Translations under genes and position numbers: made by a program | NCBI RefSeq assembly: GCF_022843985.1 | Contig: NZ_JALHMP010000018.1 | Location: forward strand, 31,738-95,737 | DNA from: Phreatobacter sp. | GTDB lineage: Bacteria; Pseudomonadota; Alphaproteobacteria; Rhizobiales; Phreatobacteraceae | DNA length: 64,000 bases | Reading direction: 5' to 3' | Notes under the pieces: model-generated | The model's input: the letters and a program-made list of their open reading frames with translations, nothing else | The model's database searches: none | Told to the model about the DNA's origin: nothing | Shown here: positions 27,631 through 40,388 of the stretch, piece after piece | How positions within the stretch are numbered: the first letter of the stretch is position 1 | Layout: each line of letters begins with the position of its first letter

Positions 27631-27736
27631 CGGGAAACCGGGCGGTTTCACCGCGGATGCGCATTGCCGTTAGGATGGCGTCAAAGAGATTCGGGCGATG
27701 CTCCGCCCGAATCACGATCCCGAAGGACCGAAGACG

Positions 27737-28372
27737 ATGAGAGACCCGCACGACACGCTGATGAACTACCTGGTGCCGATGGTGGTCGAGCAGACCAACC
27801 GCGGCGAGCGGTCCTACGACATCTATTCCCGTCTCCTGAAGGAGCGGATCATCTTCCTGTCGGGCCCGGTCGAGGATGGCATGGCGACGCTGATCGTCGC
27901 CCAGCTGCTGTTCCTCGAGGCGGAAAACCCGAAGAAAGAGATCAACATGTATATCAACTCACCGGGCGGTGTCGTCACGGCGGGCATGTCGATCTACGAC
28001 ACGATGCAGTTCATCAAGCCGGCCGTCACCACGCTGTGCATGGGCCAGGCCGCCTCGATGGGCTCGCTCCTGCTCACCGCCGGCGCCAAGGGCCAGCGCT
28101 TCGCCCTGCCGCATTCGCGCATCATGGTCCACCAGCCCTCGGGCGGCTATCGCGGCCAGGTGACCGACATCCTGATCCATGCCGAAGAGGTCAAGGAACT
28201 GAAGCGGCGCCTGAACGAGGTCTATGTGAAGCACACGGGCCGGACGCTGAAGGAGATCGAGGAGGCGCTCGAGCGCGACAATTTCATGTCGGCGCAGAAG
28301 GCGCAGGAGTTCGGCCTCATCGACAAGGTCATCGAGGAGCGGGCCGAGGAAGCCGAACCCGCCAAGGCCTGA
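27737..28372 (+). CDS. clpP: ATP-dependent Clp protease proteolytic subunit
   Basis: The 211-residue serine peptidase forms the ClpXP/ClpAP barrel. The catalytic Ser is in [10 protein letters not shown], the His in [12 protein letters not shown] and the Asp in the following VTDI segment. The [18 protein letters not shown] loop is intact. AAGGA precedes ATG 27737 at normal spacing. clpX follows about 290 bases downstream, as is typical. Confidence 0.98.
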   Translation: MRDPHDTLMNYLVPMVVEQTNRGERSYDIYSRLLKERIIFLSGPVEDGMATLIVAQLLFLEAENPKKEINMYINSPGGVVTAGMSIYDTMQFIKPAVTTLCMGQAASMGSLLLTAGAKGQRFALPHSRIMVHQPSGGYRGQVTDILIHAEEVKELKRRLNEVYVKHTGRTLKEIEEALERDNFMSAQKAQEFGLIDKVIEERAEEAEPAKA

Positions 28373-28536
28373 CGATGGTCCCTGGGCGGACGGGATGGCG
28401 GGTGCCGCCATCCCCCCGGTGTCACTTTTGGGTCACCACGGGCGGTCCGCCCTTTGCATAGACTGATCCGAATGCGCCTGCGGTCCCTAGATGAACCGCA
28501 TGTGACGAAATAGCGTTAATCCTTTCTTGATCCCGC

Positions 28537-28576
28537 GGTGCGCACCATGGTTGGCTACGGAGCCAATCGGCGCACC
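28537..28576 (+). other. Hairpin in the clpX leader
   Basis: Nested arms GGTGCGC/GCGCACC (28537-28543, 28570-28576) and TTGGCT/AGCCAA (28551-28556, 28561-28566), with an ACGG loop, form an interrupted stem about 90 bases before the clpX start. It is followed by unpaired sequence and not by a T-run, so it is a leader structure rather than a classical terminator. Confidence 0.5.
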
Positions 28577-28663
28577 GGGGGGCCGAGGCACCGAGAGACC
28601 CGATGGGGTCTCGCGTCAGACGATCCTGATCCCAAGGGTGACGGGTTGCGTTGGAGAGAGATG

Positions 28664-29920
28664 ATGAGCAAGGCCGGCAGCGACGCGAAGAACACCCTTT
28701 ACTGTTCCTTCTGCGGCAAGAGCCAGCACGAGGTCCGCAAGCTGATCGCCGGGCCGACGGTGTTCATCTGCGACGAGTGCGTCGAGCTCTGCATGGACAT
28801 CATCCGCGAGGAATCGAAGTCGTCGCTGGTCAAGTCCAAGGACGGCATCCCGACGCCGAAGGAAATCTGTAAGGTCCTCGACGATTACGTGATCGGCCAG
28901 TTCCACGCCAAGCGCGTCCTGTCCGTGGCAGTCCACAACCACTACAAGCGCCTCAATCACGCGACCAAGCACAACGACGTCGAACTGTCGAAGTCGAACA
29001 TCCTGCTGATCGGGCCGACCGGTTCGGGCAAGACGCTGCTCGCGCAGACCCTGGCGCGCATCCTCGACGTGCCCTTCACCATGGCCGACGCGACGACGCT
29101 CACCGAGGCAGGCTATGTCGGCGAGGATGTCGAGAACATCATCCTGAAGCTGCTCCAGGCCTCCGACTACAATGTCGAACGGGCGCAGCGCGGCATCGTC
29201 TATATCGACGAGATCGACAAGATCTCGCGCAAGTCCGACAACCCGTCGATCACCCGCGACGTGTCGGGCGAGGGCGTGCAGCAGGCGCTGCTGAAGATCA
29301 TGGAGGGCACCGTTGCCTCGGTGCCGCCGCAGGGCGGGCGCAAGCATCCCCAGCAGGAGTTCCTGCAGGTCGACACCTCCAACATCCTGTTCATCTGCGG
29401 CGGCGCCTTCGCCGGCCTCGAGAAAATCATCTCGACCAAGGGGCAGGGGTCCTCGATCGGCTTCGGCGCCACCGTGCGCGCGCCGGAAGAGCGGCGCACT
29501 GGCGAGATCTTCCGCTCGGTCGAGCCCGAGGACCTGCTGAAGTATGGCCTCATCCCCGAATTCGTCGGCCGTCTGCCGGTACTGGCGACGCTGGAAGACC
29601 TTGACGAGGCGGCACTCAAGAAAATCCTCACCGAGCCGAAGAACGCGCTTGTCAAGCAGTACCAGCGCCTTTTCGAGATGGAGAATGTCGACCTCACCTT
29701 CCACGAGGACGCGCTCGGCGCGGTCTCGCGCAAGGCCATCGAGCGCAAGACCGGCGCCCGCGGCCTCAGGTCCATCATGGAGAGCATCCTGCTCGACACG
29801 ATGTATGACCTGCCCGGTCTCGAGGGCGTCGAGGAGGTGGTGATCTCTGACGAGGTCGTGCAGGGCAAGGCCCGGCCGCTCTACATCTATGCGGAAAAGG
29901 AGAAGGCGCAGAGCGCCTGA
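28664..29920 (+). CDS. clpX: ATP-dependent Clp protease ATP-binding subunit ClpX
   Basis: The 418-residue AAA+ unfoldase feeds substrates to ClpP. The N-terminal zinc-binding domain has CSFC...CDECVELC, followed by Walker A GPTGSGKT, Walker [10 protein letters not shown] and the sensor-2 region [13 protein letters not shown]. The pore loop (GYVGEDVE) is present. Two adjacent ATGs occur (28661, 28664); 28664 is chosen for its better spacing from GGAGAG and its MSKAGSD start. Confidence 0.98.
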   Translation: MSKAGSDAKNTLYCSFCGKSQHEVRKLIAGPTVFICDECVELCMDIIREESKSSLVKSKDGIPTPKEICKVLDDYVIGQFHAKRVLSVAVHNHYKRLNHATKHNDVELSKSNILLIGPTGSGKTLLAQTLARILDVPFTMADATTLTEAGYVGEDVENIILKLLQASDYNVERAQRGIVYIDEIDKISRKSDNPSITRDVSGEGVQQALLKIMEGTVASVPPQGGRKHPQQEFLQVDTSNILFICGGAFAGLEKIISTKGQGSSIGFGATVRAPEERRTGEIFRSVEPEDLLKYGLIPEFVGRLPVLATLEDLDEAALKKILTEPKNALVKQYQRLFEMENVDLTFHEDALGAVSRKAIERKTGARGLRSIMESILLDTMYDLPGLEGVEEVVISDEVVQGKARPLYIYAEKEKAQSA

Positions 29921-30311
29921 TTCCCGGTCCGGTATTGTCGGCGAGGGCGGGTCCGTGGGCCCGCCCTTTGTCGTTCAGGGACAGGGCGACAGCCTGTGGC
30001 AACGTGGATTTCCGCAGCGTTTGAAATGGCTTCGGCCTCCGGCCTTTCGTCGCCTTGACACCCGGGGTGTGCAGCGCCACCTAATGAATACCGACAGACC
30101 CCCGGGCAGGGATTTGTGCCCGAGGTCGGCCAAGCGCGTCGAGACCTCCGAGCAAGCCGCAGAGCTTCCGGGCCGGCCTCAATCCCGCCGCCGTCCCCGC
30201 GCGACAAAAGCGTAAAGCCGCGTGACCCTGCCAGGAATCATCCGAGCGCCGCCGTCGGCGCGGGCCCGTGAGGGCCGCATCGCGGCGTGTCGAGGAAAGG
30301 ACGAGTGAACC
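29921..30311. other. clpX-lon intergenic region
   Basis: The 391-base gap starts with a GC-rich hairpin (AGGGCGGG 29944-29951, CCCGCCCT 29960-29967) followed by TTTG, probably the clpX terminator. A perfect TTGACA hexamer at 30055-30060 may be the -35 element for lon, but no good -10 lies at 16-18 bases, so the promoter is unproven. No coding frame is supported. Confidence 0.45.
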
Positions 30312-32738
<2,427 letters not shown>

Positions 32739-32762
32739 CCGTCATGCCTTTGGAATGCTTCG

Positions 32763-32790
32763 AAACCCCGGGCCGAGGCCCGGGGTTTTC
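32763..32790 (+). terminator. Rho-independent terminator of lon
   Basis: The perfect 12-bp palindromic stem AAACCCCGGGCC/GGCCCGGGGTTT (32763-32774, 32777-32788) is followed by TC and lies 25 bases after the lon stop. Confidence 0.85.
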
Positions 32791-32933
32791 TGTTGAAAGG
32801 CTCCAAAAAACGCAAGTTTCGGGGCCAAAAACCAGTATTTTTCTTGCTTTCGCGATGCGGGCGCGGCAAAGGGGACGCCCGCCGGCAACGGAATTCGCAT
32901 TCCCGGACCGGCACAACTGAAGGAGAACAGCCC

Positions 32934-33209
32934 GTGACCAAGAACGAACTGATCGCCGCGGTCGCCGATGCGGCGAGCCTGACGAAGGCGCAGGCGGGTG
33001 CAGCAGTGGATGCCACGTTCGACGCCATCGCCGCGACCCTGAAGGCCGGCGGCGACGTGAAGCTCGTCGGTTTCGGTGCCTTCTCGGTGACCAAGCGCGC
33101 AGCCCGCGAGGGTCGCGACCCGCGCACCGGCAAGCCCGTGCAGATCAAGGCCTCGAACGCGCCGAAGTTCTCGGCCGGCAAGGGCCTGAAGGACGCCGTC
33201 AACTCCTGA
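32934..33209 (+). CDS. hup: DNA-binding protein HU
   Basis: The 91-residue histone-like protein has the HU/IHF fold: MTKNELIAAVADAASLTKAQAGAAVDATFD, GDVKLVGFGAFSVTKRAAREGRDPRTGKPVQI and the FSAGKGLKDAVN end. The DNA-binding arm tip RDPRTGKP is conserved. The start is GTG 32934, behind AAGGAG. The position after lon is the standard alphaproteobacterial arrangement. Confidence 0.97.
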   Translation: MTKNELIAAVADAASLTKAQAGAAVDATFDAIAATLKAGGDVKLVGFGAFSVTKRAAREGRDPRTGKPVQIKASNAPKFSAGKGLKDAVNS

Positions 33210-33230
33210 GCCGTTGACGCCGCATGTGCG

Positions 33231-33267
33231 AAACGCCGCTGCGGCCCGGGGCTGCGGCGGCGTTTTC
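33231..33267 (+). terminator. Rho-independent terminator of hup
   Basis: AAACGCCGC (33231-33239) pairs with GCGGCGTTT (33257-33265), with further GC pairing inside the loop, and is followed by TC. It begins 21 bases after the hup stop. Confidence 0.75.
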
Positions 33268-33354
33268 GTCGGGCCGCATCGTCCCGGTCGGGGGGCGCCG
33301 CCTCTTGTCCCGGCGGCGGGAGCGGTCTACATGGCGAAGGCACCATGATCCCGG

Positions 33355-33430
33355 GGGCGGTTAGCTCAGTTGGTAGAGCGCCTGCTTTACACGCAGGATG
33401 TCGGCGGTTCGAGCCCGTCACTGCCCACCA
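33355..33430 (+). tRNA. tRNA-Val (anticodon TAC)
   Basis: The acceptor stem GGGCGGT/ACTGCCC, the D-arm TAGCTCAGTTGGTAGAGC, the anticodon arm CCTGC-TTTACAC-GCAGG (anticodon TAC), the T-arm with GGTTCGAGCC and an encoded CCA end fit a 76-nt tRNA-Val. Confidence 0.95.
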
Positions 33431-33590
33431 TTTCCCGCCGGCTGATCTGTCGCCATCCCGGCCGCGTGATGCCGGCCTCGGCGGAGGCCGGGAGGCTGGG
33501 GTGCCGGAATCGCCACCATCCCTCTCACGGCACCGTGCTAAGCGGCTTTCGATTGCGGCGCAGCGGCCGATAGCATGAAGGGGCAGGGAC

Positions 33591-34685
33591 GTGACGGGAT
33601 GGCTTGCCGAGGTCCGCAGCGGTTTTGCGGAACTGTCTCCCAGCGTCTTCCCCTATCGCCGCTTCGTCCTTGCCCTGGTTCTCGGCGTCATGGGCGGCGC
33701 CCTGTTCTATGCACTGCGCCTGCCCTTGCCCTGGATGCTGGGGGCGATGACCGTCTGCACGCTCGCCGCGCTGGCGCGCGTACCCGTGGCCGCCCCGGGC
33801 GTCATCCGTTCGCCCATGTCGGCGATCATCGGCGTCATGCTCGGATCAGGCTTCTCGCCGGAGATCGTCTGGCAAGTGCCGCAATGGTTGGTGCCCCTCG
33901 GCGGGCTGGTGCTGTTCATGGCGGCCTGCGGCCTGTCGGTTGTCTGGTATTACCGGCGGATCGGCGGCTACGATTGGACCACCGCCTTCTTCTCCGGCAT
34001 GCCCGGCGGGCTCGTGGAAATGGTCATCTATGGCGAGGAGCGCGGCGGCGACGCCCGGGTCATCGCCCTCGTCCATTCGGCGCGCATCCTGCTGGTGGTG
34101 CTGACGCTGCCCTTCATCATCCAGTTCAGCCAGGGCATCAGCCTTGACCGTCCGGTCGGCGGCATATCGATCTTCGACGCGCCGCTGACGTCGGAGCTCT
34201 GGCTGGTCGTCTGCTGCTTTGCCGGAGCCTTCCTCGGCCATGTCCTGCGTCTGCCGGCCAAGACGCTGCTCGGCTGCATGATCGCCAGCGCCGCGGTCCA
34301 CATGTCCGGCCTGTCGGACTTCAAGCCGCCCTATGAGATCGTCAATACCGCCCAGCTCGTGCTCGGGGTCGCCATCGGCTGCCGCTTCGCCGGAACGGCG
34401 GGGCGGGTGGTCTGGCGCGTGCTGGCGCTGTCTGTCGGCTCAACCGCCATCCTGCTCTTCTGGATGACGCTGTTCGCTGTGACCTTCTCCCACCTGTCGG
34501 GCTTTTCCACCGTGACGCTGATCCTCGCCTATTCGCCGGGCGGCTTGACAGAGATGGCGCTGATCGCTGTCGCCCTCCAGGCCGAGGTCGCCTTCGTCGC
34601 CGCCTTCCACATCATCCGGGTCTTTCTGACCATGATCGCGGCGCCGCTGAGCTTCCGCTGGCTGGGGGGCGGCCGCGCGCCGTAG
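33591..34685 (+). CDS. AbrB family membrane protein (putative transporter)
   Basis: The 364-residue polytopic protein has about ten hydrophobic segments arranged as two related halves (PLPWMLGAMTVCTLAAL in the first, LPAKTLLGCMIASAAVHMSG in the second). This is the duplicated Gly-rich pattern of the membrane AbrB (formerly 'ammonia monooxygenase') family, not the DNA-binding AbrB. The motif FFSGMPGGLVEMVIYGEE and the near-C-terminal AYSPGGLTEMALIAVALQ are family hallmarks. Start GTG 33591 is preceded by AGGGAC. Transport substrate is unknown. It converges with the chemoreceptor gene. Confidence 0.85.
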   Translation: MTGWLAEVRSGFAELSPSVFPYRRFVLALVLGVMGGALFYALRLPLPWMLGAMTVCTLAALARVPVAAPGVIRSPMSAIIGVMLGSGFSPEIVWQVPQWLVPLGGLVLFMAACGLSVVWYYRRIGGYDWTTAFFSGMPGGLVEMVIYGEERGGDARVIALVHSARILLVVLTLPFIIQFSQGISLDRPVGGISIFDAPLTSELWLVVCCFAGAFLGHVLRLPAKTLLGCMIASAAVHMSGLSDFKPPYEIVNTAQLVLGVAIGCRFAGTAGRVVWRVLALSVGSTAILLFWMTLFAVTFSHLSGFSTVTLILAYSPGGLTEMALIAVALQAEVAFVAAFHIIRVFLTMIAAPLSFRWLGGGRAP

Positions 34686-34690
34686 CCGCA

Positions 34691-34733
34691 ACGGCGAGAG
34701 GCCGGAAGCTGCCCGCTGCCGGCCTCTCGCCGT
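34691..34733. terminator. Bidirectional terminator hairpin between AbrB and MCP genes
   Basis: A perfect 15-bp stem, ACGGCGAGAGGCCGG (34691-34705) / CCGGCCTCTCGCCGT (34719-34733), with a 13-base loop fills the gap between the two convergent genes. There is no T-run, so termination on either strand may be weak. Confidence 0.6.
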
Positions 34734-34737
34734 CGCG

Positions 34738-36717
34738 TCAGGCCGCCTTGACCTCGCGGAGGAAGGTCTCGACCGAGCGGGACAGGCTGGTCGCCTGTTC
34801 GGAGAGGCTGCCGGCGGCGGCCAGCACCTGCGAGGCCGAGCTGTTGGTCTCCGCCGAAGCGGTGGTGACGGCGGTGATGTTGTCGACAACCCGGGCCGTC
34901 CCGGTGGCGGCGGCCTGGACGTTCTGCGAGATCTCTCCGGTGGCGGAGCGCTGCTGCTCGATGGCGGCGGCGACAGCCGAGGCATAGCTCGCGACCTCGG
35001 TCATGGTCTGGGCAATGGCCTCGATGGAGCCGACCGCCGTCGTGGTCTCCTGCTGCACCGCGTTGATCTGCGCGGCGATCTCCTCGGTGGCCTTGGCGGT
35101 CTGGCCGGCGAGGGACTTCACCTCGCTGGCGACGACGGCGAAGCCGCGGCCCGCCTCTCCGGCCCGCGCCGCCTCGATCGTGGCGTTGAGGGCGAGGAGA
35201 TTCGTCTGTTCGGCGATGGCGCGGATGAGGTTCAGCACCTCGCCGATCCGGCCGGCCGCCTCGGCCAGCGCCTTGACCCGCTGGTTGGCGCCGTCGGCCT
35301 CGGCGCTGGCGCGCTCGACGACCGCATTGGTCTGGCCGATCTGGTTGGCGATCTCGTTGATGGAGGCGGAGAGCTCCTCCGATGCGGCGGCAACCGACTG
35401 AACGTTGGCCGAGGCCTGCCGCGAGGCGCCCGAGGCCTGATCGGCCTGGCCCGAGGCTCCGGCGGCAATGCCGGTGAGGGTGCGGGCGGTCTCCTCCATG
35501 CGGCCGGCATTGTCGCCGACCCCCTTCAGGACGGTTCCGATCGAATCGGAGAAGTCACGCACCAGAGCGTCGATGCGGGCCTGCCGAATCTGCCGGGCGC
35601 GGGCCTCGGCCTCGGTCTCGGTCTCCAGCCTGGCGCGGGCGACGGCATTGTCGCGGAAGACGTCGACAGAGCGGGCCATGTCGCCGATCTCGTCGCGCCG
35701 CTCAGTCGAGGGCACGATCTGATTGTGGTTGCCGCCGGCGATGGCGGTCATCGTCGCGTTGAGTTCGCGGATGGGCCTGCCGAGATGGCGGGTGAGCAGG
35801 GTGGCGATGGCGGTGCCGGTTGCCGCGACCGCCAGAAGAACAGCGAGAAGCGTCAGCATGGCGGTGTTGCGGGCGGACACGAAGGCGCTCGAATCGATCG
35901 CGACTTCGAGCGTGCCGATCGCCTGGCCGGAATAGTTGCGCAGCGGGCCGGCGAGCACGGCGACGGGTTTGCCGCCGATGGTCGAGGGACGCCACTGGCC
36001 AGGGTTCTGCATGGCGGCCTGGTGGACGGGAAGGTCGAGCAAGGTCTTTTCGGGGAAGGTTGCGCCGAGCGAGTTGACCTTGCCGTCCTGGATGAGATGC
36101 ATCGCGATGTCGACCTTGAAGCGGCGCTTCAGGTCGTTGAGGAAAGGAAGACCGAGGGGCGCACCGATATCCGTCACGCCAATGACCCGGTCGCCGTTGC
36201 GAACCGGCACGACCGAGAAGATCGAGACATTGTCTCGACCGGGCTCGATCCCGGTGACGGCATTGCCGGTCGACAGGGCAGTCCGAACCGTGTTGCGGCG
36301 GCCGATCGTGCTGTCACCAAAGGCCTGAGGAGCATGAGCGCGTGCCATAGCCGTGCCGTCGGGCTTATGGAACGTGATCAGGGCCAGCCCGAGGCTCGTT
36401 TTGAGTGGCTCGGCGACCGTGTTCACGGCGGCGATAAGCGCCGGGCGGTCGTCTTTCAGGAACGATTCGGCCACGCGCGGATCATTGGCGATGGTCCTCG
36501 CGGCGACCTCGGCGCGCTGCCCCTGCTCGGTCATGGCCGCGACAACCGCCTCGTAGCGCTGGACGAGCGCCGACTCGATGGCCTGGTCGCTCAGGGCGTC
36601 CTGCTGGAAGTAGCCCGCGATGCCCACGACACCCGCGGCGACCAGAGCGGTGGCTGTCACCGACAGCATCAGTTTCGCACCGATCGTGCGCAGTTGCAGA
36701 AGACTTCCCAAGCCCAT
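34738..36717 (-). CDS. Methyl-accepting chemotaxis protein
   Basis: The 659-residue transducer has an N-terminal membrane helix (about 14-36), a periplasmic sensor region of about 250 residues (Cache-like; [21 protein letters not shown]), a second helix (about 290-312), a HAMP domain ([23 protein letters not shown]) and a cytoplasmic signalling domain with the hairpin tip [35 protein letters not shown]. Ligand is unknown. ATG 36717 is preferred (GAGG twelve bases upstream); GTG 36729 is possible. No che genes are nearby, so it is an orphan receptor. Confidence 0.92.
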   Translation of the reverse strand: MGLGSLLQLRTIGAKLMLSVTATALVAAGVVGIAGYFQQDALSDQAIESALVQRYEAVVAAMTEQGQRAEVAARTIANDPRVAESFLKDDRPALIAAVNTVAEPLKTSLGLALITFHKPDGTAMARAHAPQAFGDSTIGRRNTVRTALSTGNAVTGIEPGRDNVSIFSVVPVRNGDRVIGVTDIGAPLGLPFLNDLKRRFKVDIAMHLIQDGKVNSLGATFPEKTLLDLPVHQAAMQNPGQWRPSTIGGKPVAVLAGPLRNYSGQAIGTLEVAIDSSAFVSARNTAMLTLLAVLLAVAATGTAIATLLTRHLGRPIRELNATMTAIAGGNHNQIVPSTERRDEIGDMARSVDVFRDNAVARARLETETEAEARARQIRQARIDALVRDFSDSIGTVLKGVGDNAGRMEETARTLTGIAAGASGQADQASGASRQASANVQSVAAASEELSASINEIANQIGQTNAVVERASAEADGANQRVKALAEAAGRIGEVLNLIRAIAEQTNLLALNATIEAARAGEAGRGFAVVASEVKSLAGQTAKATEEIAAQINAVQQETTTAVGSIEAIAQTMTEVASYASAVAAAIEQQRSATGEISQNVQAAATGTARVVDNITAVTTASAETNSSASQVLAAAGSLSEQATSLSRSVETFLREVKAA

Positions 36718-36982
36718 GAACGTGTCCACCCTCAATCCGGCACATTCGCGCACCTGGTCCCGGCGGTATTACGGCCGAAGCTGGTTAAGGAAGACTCAAA
36801 TGGGATCAAAAGGGGACGGTTGGTGACACCAATCCGGACCTTGCCCCTCGACCCCGGCCGCCCAGGCCTCGCAGCTGCCGGGGGCAATTGCAGCGATCTC
36901 CGCAATTCGCCTTGACAGGCCCATGAGCCTCCCGTAATTCCCGCCTCCTCGACCGGCGCACGTCACGTGAGCCGAGCAGCGC

Positions 36983-37059
36983 GCGGGCGTAGCTCAGTTG
37001 GTTAGAGTGCCGGCCTGTCACGCCGGAGGTCGCGGGTTCGAGTCCCGTCGCCCGCGCCA
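36983..37059 (+). tRNA. tRNA-Asp (anticodon GTC)
   Basis: The acceptor stem GCGGGCG/CGCCCGC, the D-arm with TAGCTCAGTTGGTTAGAGT, the anticodon arm CCGGC-CTGTCAC-GCCGG (anticodon GTC), the T-arm GCGGGTTCGAGTCCCGT and an encoded CCA end form a 77-nt tRNA-Asp. Confidence 0.96.
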
Positions 37060-37358
37060 GTTTCTTCTCTCTCGTCATCGCTCCGTTCGGGGCGCCCTGC
37101 CAGGGGCGCGAATGGGTCTGCCGCGTGCGCAAGGTCACAAGAGCACCTGCGACGAAATCTCTTCGCCTGATTCGCTCAGTTTCACCGTCTCGCGCCGAAG
37201 TGAAGGCGCCGATCCGCACGATTTTCTAACGTTTCCAGGGAATGCGACTCCTGAAGGTCTGTCCGCTGCTTGCACCGCAACAGGGGAGGGAGTAAGGCAC
37301 AGGGCAACGCTGGTTCGGGGGCTCGCGCGTCCCTTCCAGCCATGCAGGAGGGCCTTCG
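37060..37358. other. nuo operon upstream region
   Basis: The 299-base gap between tRNA-Asp and nuoA must contain the nuo promoter. No textbook -35/-10 pair is visible; the most AT-rich part is around 37221-37235 (ATTTTCTAACGTTTCC). GGAGGG at the 3' end is the nuoA Shine-Dalgarno. No gene is supported. Confidence 0.4.
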
Positions 37359-37736
37359 ATGCAGGCTGCGACATCCGCACTGCTGAACGACTATCTGCCG
37401 CTGGTGATCTTCATTGCGCTGGCCGCGTTCATCGGGATTGCCCTTCTTGTCGCGCCTTTCGTTGTCGCCTTCTCGCGGCCCGACGGTGAAAAGCTTTCGG
37501 CCTACGAGTGCGGCTTCAATGCCTTCGACGATGCCCGCATGAAATTCGACGTGCGGTTCTATCTCGTCGCCATCCTGTTCATCATTTTCGACCTCGAGGT
37601 CGCCTTCCTGTTCCCCTGGGCGGTGTCATTCAAGGAGGTCGGTCTGTTCGGCTTCTGGTCCATGATGGCCTTCCTCGGCGTATTGACGATCGGCTTCGTC
37701 TACGAATGGAAGAAGGGCGCCCTGGAGTGGGATTGA
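37359..37736 (+). CDS. nuoA: NADH-quinone oxidoreductase subunit A
   Basis: The 125-residue complex I membrane subunit has three helices. The conserved loop [48 protein letters not shown] is the ND3 signature, including the mobile loop Cys. It opens the nuoABCDEFGHIJKLMN operon, with nuoB starting ten bases downstream. Confidence 0.97.
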   Translation: MQAATSALLNDYLPLVIFIALAAFIGIALLVAPFVVAFSRPDGEKLSAYECGFNAFDDARMKFDVRFYLVAILFIIFDLEVAFLFPWAVSFKEVGLFGFWSMMAFLGVLTIGFVYEWKKGALEWD

Positions 37737-37746
37737 GGTTCTGACC

Positions 37747-38328
37747 ATGGCCACCGCAATCGACCGCGGCGCTCCGCTCGTCGCTCCGGCCCCGAAGGGT
37801 CTCGTCGGCGCCGACGGACGTCCCCTGGGCGCCTCGGACCCGTTCTTCACCGGCGTCAATGCCGAACTGGCCGACAAGGGCTTCATCGTCACGGCGACCG
37901 ACGAGCTCATCAACTGGGCGCGCACCGGCTCGCTGATGTGGATGACCTTCGGCCTCGCCTGCTGCGCCGTCGAGATGATGCAGCTGTCCATGCCGCGCTA
38001 CGACGTCGAGCGCTTCGGCTTCGCACCGCGCGCCTCGCCGCGCCAGTCGGATGTGATGATCGTCGCCGGCACGCTGACCAACAAGATGGCGCCGGCCCTG
38101 CGCAAGGTCTACGACCAGATGCCGGAGCCGCGCTACGTGATCTCCATGGGCTCCTGCGCCAATGGCGGCGGCTATTACCACTATTCCTATGCGGTGGTGC
38201 GCGGCTGCGACCGCATCGTCCCGGTCGACATCTATGTGCCGGGCTGTCCGCCGACGGCCGAGGCGCTGCTCTACGGGGTTCTGCTGCTGCAGAAGAAGAT
38301 CCGTCGCACCGGCACGATCGAGCGGTGA
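37747..38328 (+). CDS. nuoB: NADH-quinone oxidoreductase subunit B
   Basis: The 193-residue PSST-type subunit holds the terminal 4Fe-4S cluster N2, which passes electrons to ubiquinone. Its ligands appear in [10 protein letters not shown] (tandem Cys), [21 protein letters not shown] and [20 protein letters not shown]. The quinone-site arm segments are intact. It is followed after ten bases by a small extra ORF before nuoC. Confidence 0.98.
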   Translation: MATAIDRGAPLVAPAPKGLVGADGRPLGASDPFFTGVNAELADKGFIVTATDELINWARTGSLMWMTFGLACCAVEMMQLSMPRYDVERFGFAPRASPRQSDVMIVAGTLTNKMAPALRKVYDQMPEPRYVISMGSCANGGGYYHYSYAVVRGCDRIVPVDIYVPGCPPTAEALLYGVLLLQKKIRRTGTIER

Positions 38329-38338
38329 GGGGGCGGGT

Positions 38339-38602
38339 ATGGGCGAGCCAGCCGACATGATCCTGCCGCTGCTGCGTGAGATGCGGGCGGAGATCAGCGA
38401 CCGCTTCGCTGCGATGGGTGAGGATAACGCCTCGCGCCACCAGCTTGTGATGGCACGCCTGGACAAGCTTGAAGAACAACAAGGGTCATTCAGGCACGCA
38501 CTGACGGCCGACACATGGATGAGCAAGCTGCTGACCGGTGAGTTCGAAGAGCGTATTGAAGCCCTTGAGAAAAAGGTTCGCGAATTGGAGAGCCAGAAGT
38601 GA
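38339..38602 (+). CDS. Small coiled-coil protein inside the nuo operon (between nuoB and nuoC)
   Basis: The 87-residue, strongly charged helical protein ([17 protein letters not shown], then [16 protein letters not shown]) ends in a heptad-like [19 protein letters not shown] that should form a coiled coil. The [22 protein letters not shown] segment resembles small orphan proteins seen elsewhere in Rhizobiales, by general memory only. Its TGA overlaps the nuoC GTG (GTGA, four bases), implying translational coupling. It is not a standard complex I subunit. Confidence 0.72.
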   Translation: MGEPADMILPLLREMRAEISDRFAAMGEDNASRHQLVMARLDKLEEQQGSFRHALTADTWMSKLLTGEFEERIEALEKKVRELESQK

Positions 38603-39201
38603 CGGATCTGTCCGAACTCGGCGAAACCATCATGGCGGCGCTGCCAGGCGCCGTGACGGGGGCGAGCGTTGCCTATGGTGAGCTGACGCTGCAGGCGGAG
38701 GCGGGGGAGATCATCCGGATCCTGACGCATCTGCGCGACGACGCGGGCTGCCTGTTCCGCAACATCATCGACATCTGCGGCGTCGACTATCCCGGACGCG
38801 CCAAGCGGTTCGACGTGGTCTATCATCTGCTGTCGCCGAAGTTTAACCGCCGCATTCGCATCAAGATCCAGACCGACGAGACGACGCCGGTCGCCTCGGC
38901 GACCGACGTCTTCACCGGCGCCCTGTGGTTCGAGCGCGAGACCTACGATCTCTTCGGCGTGCTGTTCACCGGCCATCCCGACCTGCGCCGCCTGCTCACC
39001 GACTATGGCTTCGACGGCCATCCGCTGCGCAAGGACTTCCCGACCTCGGGTTTCGTCGAGGTGCGCTACGACGACGAGGTGAAGCGCGTCGTTTACGAAC
39101 CGGTCCGCCTGCCGCAGGAATTCCGGCAGTTCGATTTCCTCAGCCCCTGGGAAGGCACGGATTACGTGCTGCCCGGCGATGAAAAAGCCAAGGCGAACTG
39201 A
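38599..39201 (+). CDS. nuoC: NADH-quinone oxidoreductase subunit C
   Basis: The 200-residue 30-kDa subunit of the peripheral arm includes the family signature [37 protein letters not shown]. It starts at GTG 38599, overlapping the stop of the upstream coiled-coil gene. C and D are separate here, not fused as in enterobacteria. Confidence 0.97.
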   Translation: MTDLSELGETIMAALPGAVTGASVAYGELTLQAEAGEIIRILTHLRDDAGCLFRNIIDICGVDYPGRAKRFDVVYHLLSPKFNRRIRIKIQTDETTPVASATDVFTGALWFERETYDLFGVLFTGHPDLRRLLTDYGFDGHPLRKDFPTSGFVEVRYDDEVKRVVYEPVRLPQEFRQFDFLSPWEGTDYVLPGDEKAKAN

Positions 39202-39203
39202 CC

Positions 39204-40388
39204 ATGGCCGAAGCCGAGATCCGCAATTTCACCTTCAACTGGGGCCCGCAGCATCCGGCCGCGCACGGCGTGCTGCGTCTCGTCATGGAACTCGACGGCG
39301 AGGTGGTCGAGCGCTGCGACCCGCATATCGGGCTTCTGCATCGCGGCACCGAGAAGCTGATCGAGACCAAGACCTATCTCCAGGCGATCCCCTATTTCGA
39401 CCGGCTCGACTATGTCGCGCCGATGAACCAGGAACATGCCTTCTGCCTGGCGGCCGAGCGCATGCTCGGCATTGCCGTGCCGAAGCGCGGCCAGCTGATC
39501 CGCGTCCTCTACTGCGAGATCGGCCGCATCCTCTCGCACCTCCTCAACGTCACGACCCAGGCTCTGGACGTCGGCGCGTTGACCCCGCCGCTGTGGGGCT
39601 TCGAGGAGCGCGAGAAGCTGATGATCTTCTACGAGCGCGCCTCGGGCTCGCGCATGCACGCGGCCTATTTCCGCGTCGGCGGCGTCCACCAGGACCTGCC
39701 TGCCGATCTGATCAACGACATCGAGGCCTGGTGCGACCCCTTCCTCAAGGTGGTCGACGATCTCGACGCGCTGCTCACACCGAACCGCATCTTCAAGCAG
39801 CGCAACGTCGATATCGGGGTCGTCACGCTCGACGAGTGCTGGGCCTGGGGCTTCTCGGGCGTGATGGTGCGCGGCTCCGGCGCGCCGTGGGACCTGCGCA
39901 AGTCGCAGCCCTACGAGTGCTATGCCGAGCTCGATTTCGACATTCCGATCGGCAAGAACGGCGACTGCTACGACCGCTATCTCATCCGCATGGAGGAGAT
40001 GCGCCAGTCGGTGAAGATCATGCGCCAGTGCTGCAAGCTGCTGCGCGAGACGCCCGGCCCGGTCTCGACCAAGGACAACAAGGTGGTGCCGCCGAAGCGC
40101 GGCGAGATGAAGCGCTCGATGGAGGCGCTGATCCACCACTTCAAGCTTTACACGGAAGGCTTCCACGTGCCGGCCGGCGAGGTCTATGCGGCGGTCGAGG
40201 CCCCGAAGGGCGAGTTCGGCGTTTATCTGGTCGCCGACGGCACCAACAAGCCCTATCGCTGCAAGATCCGGGCGCCGGGCTTTGCCCATCTCCAGGCCAT
40301 GGATTTCCTGTGCAAGGGCCATTTGCTGGCGGACGTGTCCGCCATTCTCGGCTCCATCGACATCGTGTTCGGAGAGGTTGACCGGTGA
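39204..40388 (+). CDS. nuoD: NADH-quinone oxidoreductase subunit D
   Basis: The 394-residue 49-kDa subunit forms the quinone pocket with NuoB. Hallmarks are [37 protein letters not shown], the [19 protein letters not shown] region and the C-terminal DIVFGEVDR. The His-38-type and Tyr-87-type quinone ligands fall in the conserved HGV and [11 protein letters not shown] segments. Its stop overlaps the nuoE GTG by four bases. Confidence 0.98.
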   Translation: MAEAEIRNFTFNWGPQHPAAHGVLRLVMELDGEVVERCDPHIGLLHRGTEKLIETKTYLQAIPYFDRLDYVAPMNQEHAFCLAAERMLGIAVPKRGQLIRVLYCEIGRILSHLLNVTTQALDVGALTPPLWGFEEREKLMIFYERASGSRMHAAYFRVGGVHQDLPADLINDIEAWCDPFLKVVDDLDALLTPNRIFKQRNVDIGVVTLDECWAWGFSGVMVRGSGAPWDLRKSQPYECYAELDFDIPIGKNGDCYDRYLIRMEEMRQSVKIMRQCCKLLRETPGPVSTKDNKVVPPKRGEMKRSMEALIHHFKLYTEGFHVPAGEVYAAVEAPKGEFGVYLVADGTNKPYRCKIRAPGFAHLQAMDFLCKGHLLADVSAILGSIDIVFGEVDR

